Source: Limivivens faecihominis (GTDB lineage: Bacteria > Bacillota > Clostridia > Lachnospirales > Lachnospiraceae). Taken from it: a DNA stretch of 7,268 bases. Shown here in pieces: positions 5,430 to 7,268 of the stretch (positions within the stretch are counted from its first letter, which is position 1; each line of letters begins with the position of its first letter). The notes under the pieces were generated by a model. It worked only from the letters and a program-made list of their open reading frames with translations. It searched no databases and was not told the origin of the DNA. A program made the translations under genes and the position numbers. Location of the stretch: NCBI RefSeq assembly GCF_020686945.1, contig NZ_JAJEPR010000066.1, forward strand, positions 1 to 7,268, read 5' to 3'.

Positions 5430-6677
5430 TTACAGCTCCATGCCGCCCATTCCTCGCTGGTGCTGCTGTTGCTCCTGCTGCTGTCCAATCTCCGGATCGG
5501 GCAGCAGCTCCCTCGCCTTTTCAAGCAGAGGACGCAGACGCTCCGGCAAGTGTTCTTCCAAGAAGTCCAGCATCCGACCGATGCCGTCCGTCAGACGCTC
5601 GGTGAAGCTGCGTTCCTCCTGCAGCTCGGATTGCAGATAATAGTTTTCATCGCGCAGCCTCCGGTTTTCCTGTTCAAGCCTCTGCTGCCGCTGCGCTTCT
5701 TCCAGCCGCTTCTTCATGGACGGCACCTGTGACCGCAGACGGGTGTTTTCCTCCGTCAGCTCCTGTACCTTGTGCCGATCCGTCACGCTGCGCAGTGCCA
5801 TTTTCTTTAGCTGCTCGACCTGATCCACCGTCACGCCCTTTACTGCCCCTGTGAGCGTCTTTTCCGGCTGAATATCATGCAGGGGTGCATTTACCCTGTC
5901 AGCCTCCTTTAAGAGCCGCACAGTGCCTTTCAGAGCGTCCCGCTGCCGTTCCAGCTCAGCAACCTCCCGCTCTACTGCCGCTGTCTGCTGCTGCACCGCT
6001 TCCAGCCTCGCAGCCGCTTCCTTGAACTGCGGCAAGTCCATGTGCGGTCTGTTCGTGCCGAGAGAGATAATTTCAAAATCGTGCCGCTGGGCGATCTCCG
6101 TCAGAGCTTCTTTCTCCCGTTCCATCCACGCCGCCCATTCGGTCTGCTTTCTGCCGACACCGACAAACCCCTGCTGCTTCAATGCCTGTTTCATAGATAC
6201 CCTTGTAGAAAGTCCTCTTGACTGCTCCGTTGCCACAGGGATAAAATCGACATGGAGATGGGGCGTTGCCTCGTCCATGTGCAGCACCATATTGAACACC
6301 CGCAGATGGGGGTTGCGTTCTGCAAAAGACTCCGCAAAATCTTTCAGAGCTGCCGCCGCCCGTTCTCCGTCCGGCGTACCGCACCCACAGTCGCTCATGT
6401 TGCCGATCTGGAAGATCGCTTCATGGAACAGCTTTTCCTGTTTACTCTGCCGGATATGCTCATAGTAGTCCGGTATCTTATCTCTCGTTTTGGTTTTCTT
6501 TGCGTTGTAGGCTGCGAGAGCTTCATCAAAGACCATATGATAGACCTGCTTCAGATCCTCGTTGCAGAAAACAATGTTCTGCTCCGTCCGGCTCCGGTCT
6601 ACATTCGCCGCTGAGAAGCTGCGGTTGTTGTGCCGGATGCTCCCTGCACCTGTCATACCCGAAATCGTAACTCCCAT
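5430..6677 (-). CDS. mob: MobV-family relaxase (Pre/Mob plasmid mobilization protein)
   Basis: The 415-aa protein has the signature of MobV (Mob_Pre) relaxases, which nick one strand at oriT and stay bound to the transferred strand. The N-terminal motif RHNNRSFS (15-22) matches the MobV HNxR motif. The metal-binding motif HMDEATPHLHVDFIP (133-147) supplies H133, D135, E136, H140 and H142. An Ala/Glu/Gln/Arg-rich coiled coil covers about 225-395, and the end is Gln-rich (QQQEQQQHQRG). The length is normal for this family. The ATG at 6677 follows AGGGGG at about 8 nt. A promoter and a large inverted repeat, the candidate oriT, lie just upstream. No mating-pair or coupling genes are present, so transfer would need a helper conjugative element. 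Some homologues also act in plasmid recombination. Confidence 0.93.
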   Translation of the reverse strand: MGVTISGMTGAGSIRHNNRSFSAANVDRSRTEQNIVFCNEDLKQVYHMVFDEALAAYNAKKTKTRDKIPDYYEHIRQSKQEKLFHEAIFQIGNMSDCGCGTPDGERAAAALKDFAESFAERNPHLRVFNMVLHMDEATPHLHVDFIPVATEQSRGLSTRVSMKQALKQQGFVGVGRKQTEWAAWMEREKEALTEIAQRHDFEIISLGTNRPHMDLPQFKEAAARLEAVQQQTAAVEREVAELERQRDALKGTVRLLKEADRVNAPLHDIQPEKTLTGAVKGVTVDQVEQLKKMALRSVTDRHKVQELTEENTRLRSQVPSMKKRLEEAQRQQRLEQENRRLRDENYYLQSELQEERSFTERLTDGIGRMLDFLEEHLPERLRPLLEKARELLPDPEIGQQQEQQQHQRGMGGMEL

Positions 6678-6713
6678 AAAATCGCCCCCTTTCCGCTTAT
6701 TCTTCCGTCCTCT

Positions 6714-6742
6714 ATTTTATCATAAATTTCCGCTAAAAACAA
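6714..6742 (-). promoter_or_regulatory. Promoter of the relaxase gene
   Basis: Minus strand: -35 TTGTTT (6737-6742), a 17-bp spacer and -10 TAAAAT (6714-6719), ending 36 bp before the start codon. It abuts the inverted repeats of the candidate oriT, so relaxase binding there could repress its own gene, as is known for pMV158 MobM. Confidence 0.65.
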
Positions 6743-6749
6743 CCTCTTT

Positions 6750-6830
6750 GTTACTTTCTGGTGAGAAAGTAACGCAAAAGCACTTTCACACCGCCACCCC
6801 ATCGGTGCAGCGGTGTGAAAGTGCTTTGCG
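6750..6830. other. Candidate origin of transfer (oriT) with two inverted repeats
   Basis: A perfect 10-bp inverted repeat GTTACTTTCT/AGAAAGTAAC (6750-6759, 6764-6773; loop GGTG) adjoins a perfect 18-bp inverted repeat (6777-6794 with 6810-6827). The loop of the second contains a further CACC/GGTG stem (6795-6798, 6804-6807). It lies about 70-150 bp upstream of the relaxase ATG, where MobV plasmids such as pMV158 carry oriT. I could not locate the nick site by motif. A short frame that crosses this region (6653-6865) is not a gene. Confidence 0.6.
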
Positions 6831-6930
6831 CCCCTAAAGGGGAGGGGTTGCCGGAGCTGCTTCACTGCCGGCTCGTGCCTGCTGCTCTGCCAGCTCCGGA
6901 GGGGCGCTGCCCCTGCCGTCTGCGGACGGC
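6831..6930. repeat. GC-rich run of consecutive stem-loops
   Basis: Perfect stems follow one another: CCCCT-AA-AGGGG (6831-6842); CCGGAGCTG/CAGCTCCGG (6851-6859, 6891-6899); AGGGGC-GCT-GCCCCT (6900-6914); GCCGTC-TGCG-GACGGC (6915-6930). None has a U tail, so it is unlikely to be only a terminator for lnu. Next to the candidate oriT it may be part of the transfer origin or a single-strand initiation site. The rest of the gap to lnu (6931-6964) shows nothing I can name. Confidence 0.5.
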
Positions 6931-6964
6931 TCCCCGACCTTCATCCCACCGATAAACTGAAATT

Positions 6965-7268
6965 TTACTTTTCCTTATATTCATCTGGTATTGCTATTTG
7001 AAATGTTTCACACAACAGCATCACATCATGCACATCATTTTTATCGTGTTCATATCCCAAATGAAGCATTACCTGACTCAATGGTTCAATACAAGAAACA
7101 GTTATATCTCCAACTTTTCCAATACCGGAAAAAGTTTTTGATGGAAATATATCTCCCTCATAAACAATTCCGTCATCTGTAAATTCAAAACAATGTAAAT
7201 CAATGATTCTTTGTTTATCATCTTTCCAGACAGTATGACCATCCGTTGTATAATCAGTATTTACTTCC
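6965..7268 (-). CDS. lnu: Lincosamide nucleotidyltransferase, Lnu(C)/Lnu(P)-like, C-terminal part
   Basis: This is the 3' part of the gene that starts at 271. Bases 7192-7268 duplicate 1-77, so the non-redundant part here is 6965-7191 (residues 91-165). The frame runs uninterrupted from residue 66 at the window edge to a TAA at 6965-6967. Visible segments include CFEFTDDGIVYEGDIFP, SCIEPLSQVMLHLGYE and DVHDVMLLCETF, which match what I know of the C-terminal half of Lnu(C)-type enzymes. That the frame continues across the join without a stop and gives the family length is good evidence that the molecule is circular. Downstream, on the minus strand, lie a GC-rich hairpin patch and the mobilization module. 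No U-tailed terminator follows the stop codon. Confidence 0.86.
   Translation of the reverse strand, partial: EVNTDYTTDGHTVWKDDKQRIIDLHCFEFTDDGIVYEGDIFPSKTFSGIGKVGDITVSCIEPLSQVMLHLGYEHDKNDVHDVMLLCETFQIAIPDEYKEK
7192..7268. repeat. Terminal direct repeat, right copy
   Basis: Exact second copy of bases 1-77. One copy should be removed when the molecule is represented as a 7,191-bp circle. Confidence 0.95.

Noticed and set aside
4562..5640. Plus-strand frames of 223 and 278 aa over the rep start and the intergenic region
   Set aside because: They are composition-driven shadows across hairpins and antisense genes, with low-complexity Ser/Arg/Pro content and no domain.
6653..6865. Minus-strand 70-aa frame upstream of the relaxase
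   Set aside because: It runs through the oriT inverted repeats and the mob promoter and overlaps the relaxase start. It has no domain or good start.
1..7268. Terminal repeat as the ends of a transposon or linear phage
   Set aside because: The repeat falls inside the lnu coding sequence, and joining the ends restores that gene, so circular overlap explains it better.

Overview
The window reads as one complete small circular plasmid from a low-to-mid GC Gram-positive anaerobe, most likely a gut Clostridia (Lachnospiraceae or Oscillospiraceae type). The first 77 bases (1-77) are repeated exactly as the last 77 (7192-7268). Joining the ends gives a 7,191-bp circle and restores one full-length reading frame across the junction. 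The host guess rests on the protein families, strong Shine-Dalgarno sites and mixed composition; it is inference.

All seven protein genes lie on the minus strand. In transcription order: (1) A resistance cargo. A promoter at 2180-2208, a leader with a four-codon upstream ORF and an intrinsic terminator (attenuator) precede an ABC-F ATPase of the ribosome-protection type (356-1900). After 84 bp comes a Lnu(C)/Lnu(P)-like lincosamide nucleotidyltransferase that starts at 271, crosses the junction and ends at 6965. (2) A mobilization module: candidate oriT with large inverted repeats (6750-6830), a promoter and a MobV/Pre relaxase (5430-6677). (3) A replication module: a GC-rich, hairpin-rich intergenic region (5015-5385) and a 483-aa protein with archaeo-eukaryotic primase motifs and a C-terminal helix-turn-helix, the likely replication protein (3563-5014). 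(4) A stability module: a DinJ/RelB antitoxin and YafQ-type toxin overlapping by 8 bp (3041-3307, 2770-3048), then an HTH plus coiled-coil protein (2254-2736) resembling KfrA/pSK1-Par/DUF536 proteins.

The backbone would replicate, keep and mobilize the element, and the cargo would protect the host from lincosamides by two routes: ribosome protection and drug adenylylation. The cargo is visibly more AT-rich than the backbone, which suggests separate acquisition. The least expected feature is an array of nine perfect and one imperfect TTTCGC/GCGAAA hexamers, largely helically phased, inside the coding sequence of the HTH/coiled-coil gene. It looks like an intragenic iteron or centromere site. 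No rRNA, tRNA, CRISPR array or insertion sequence was seen.
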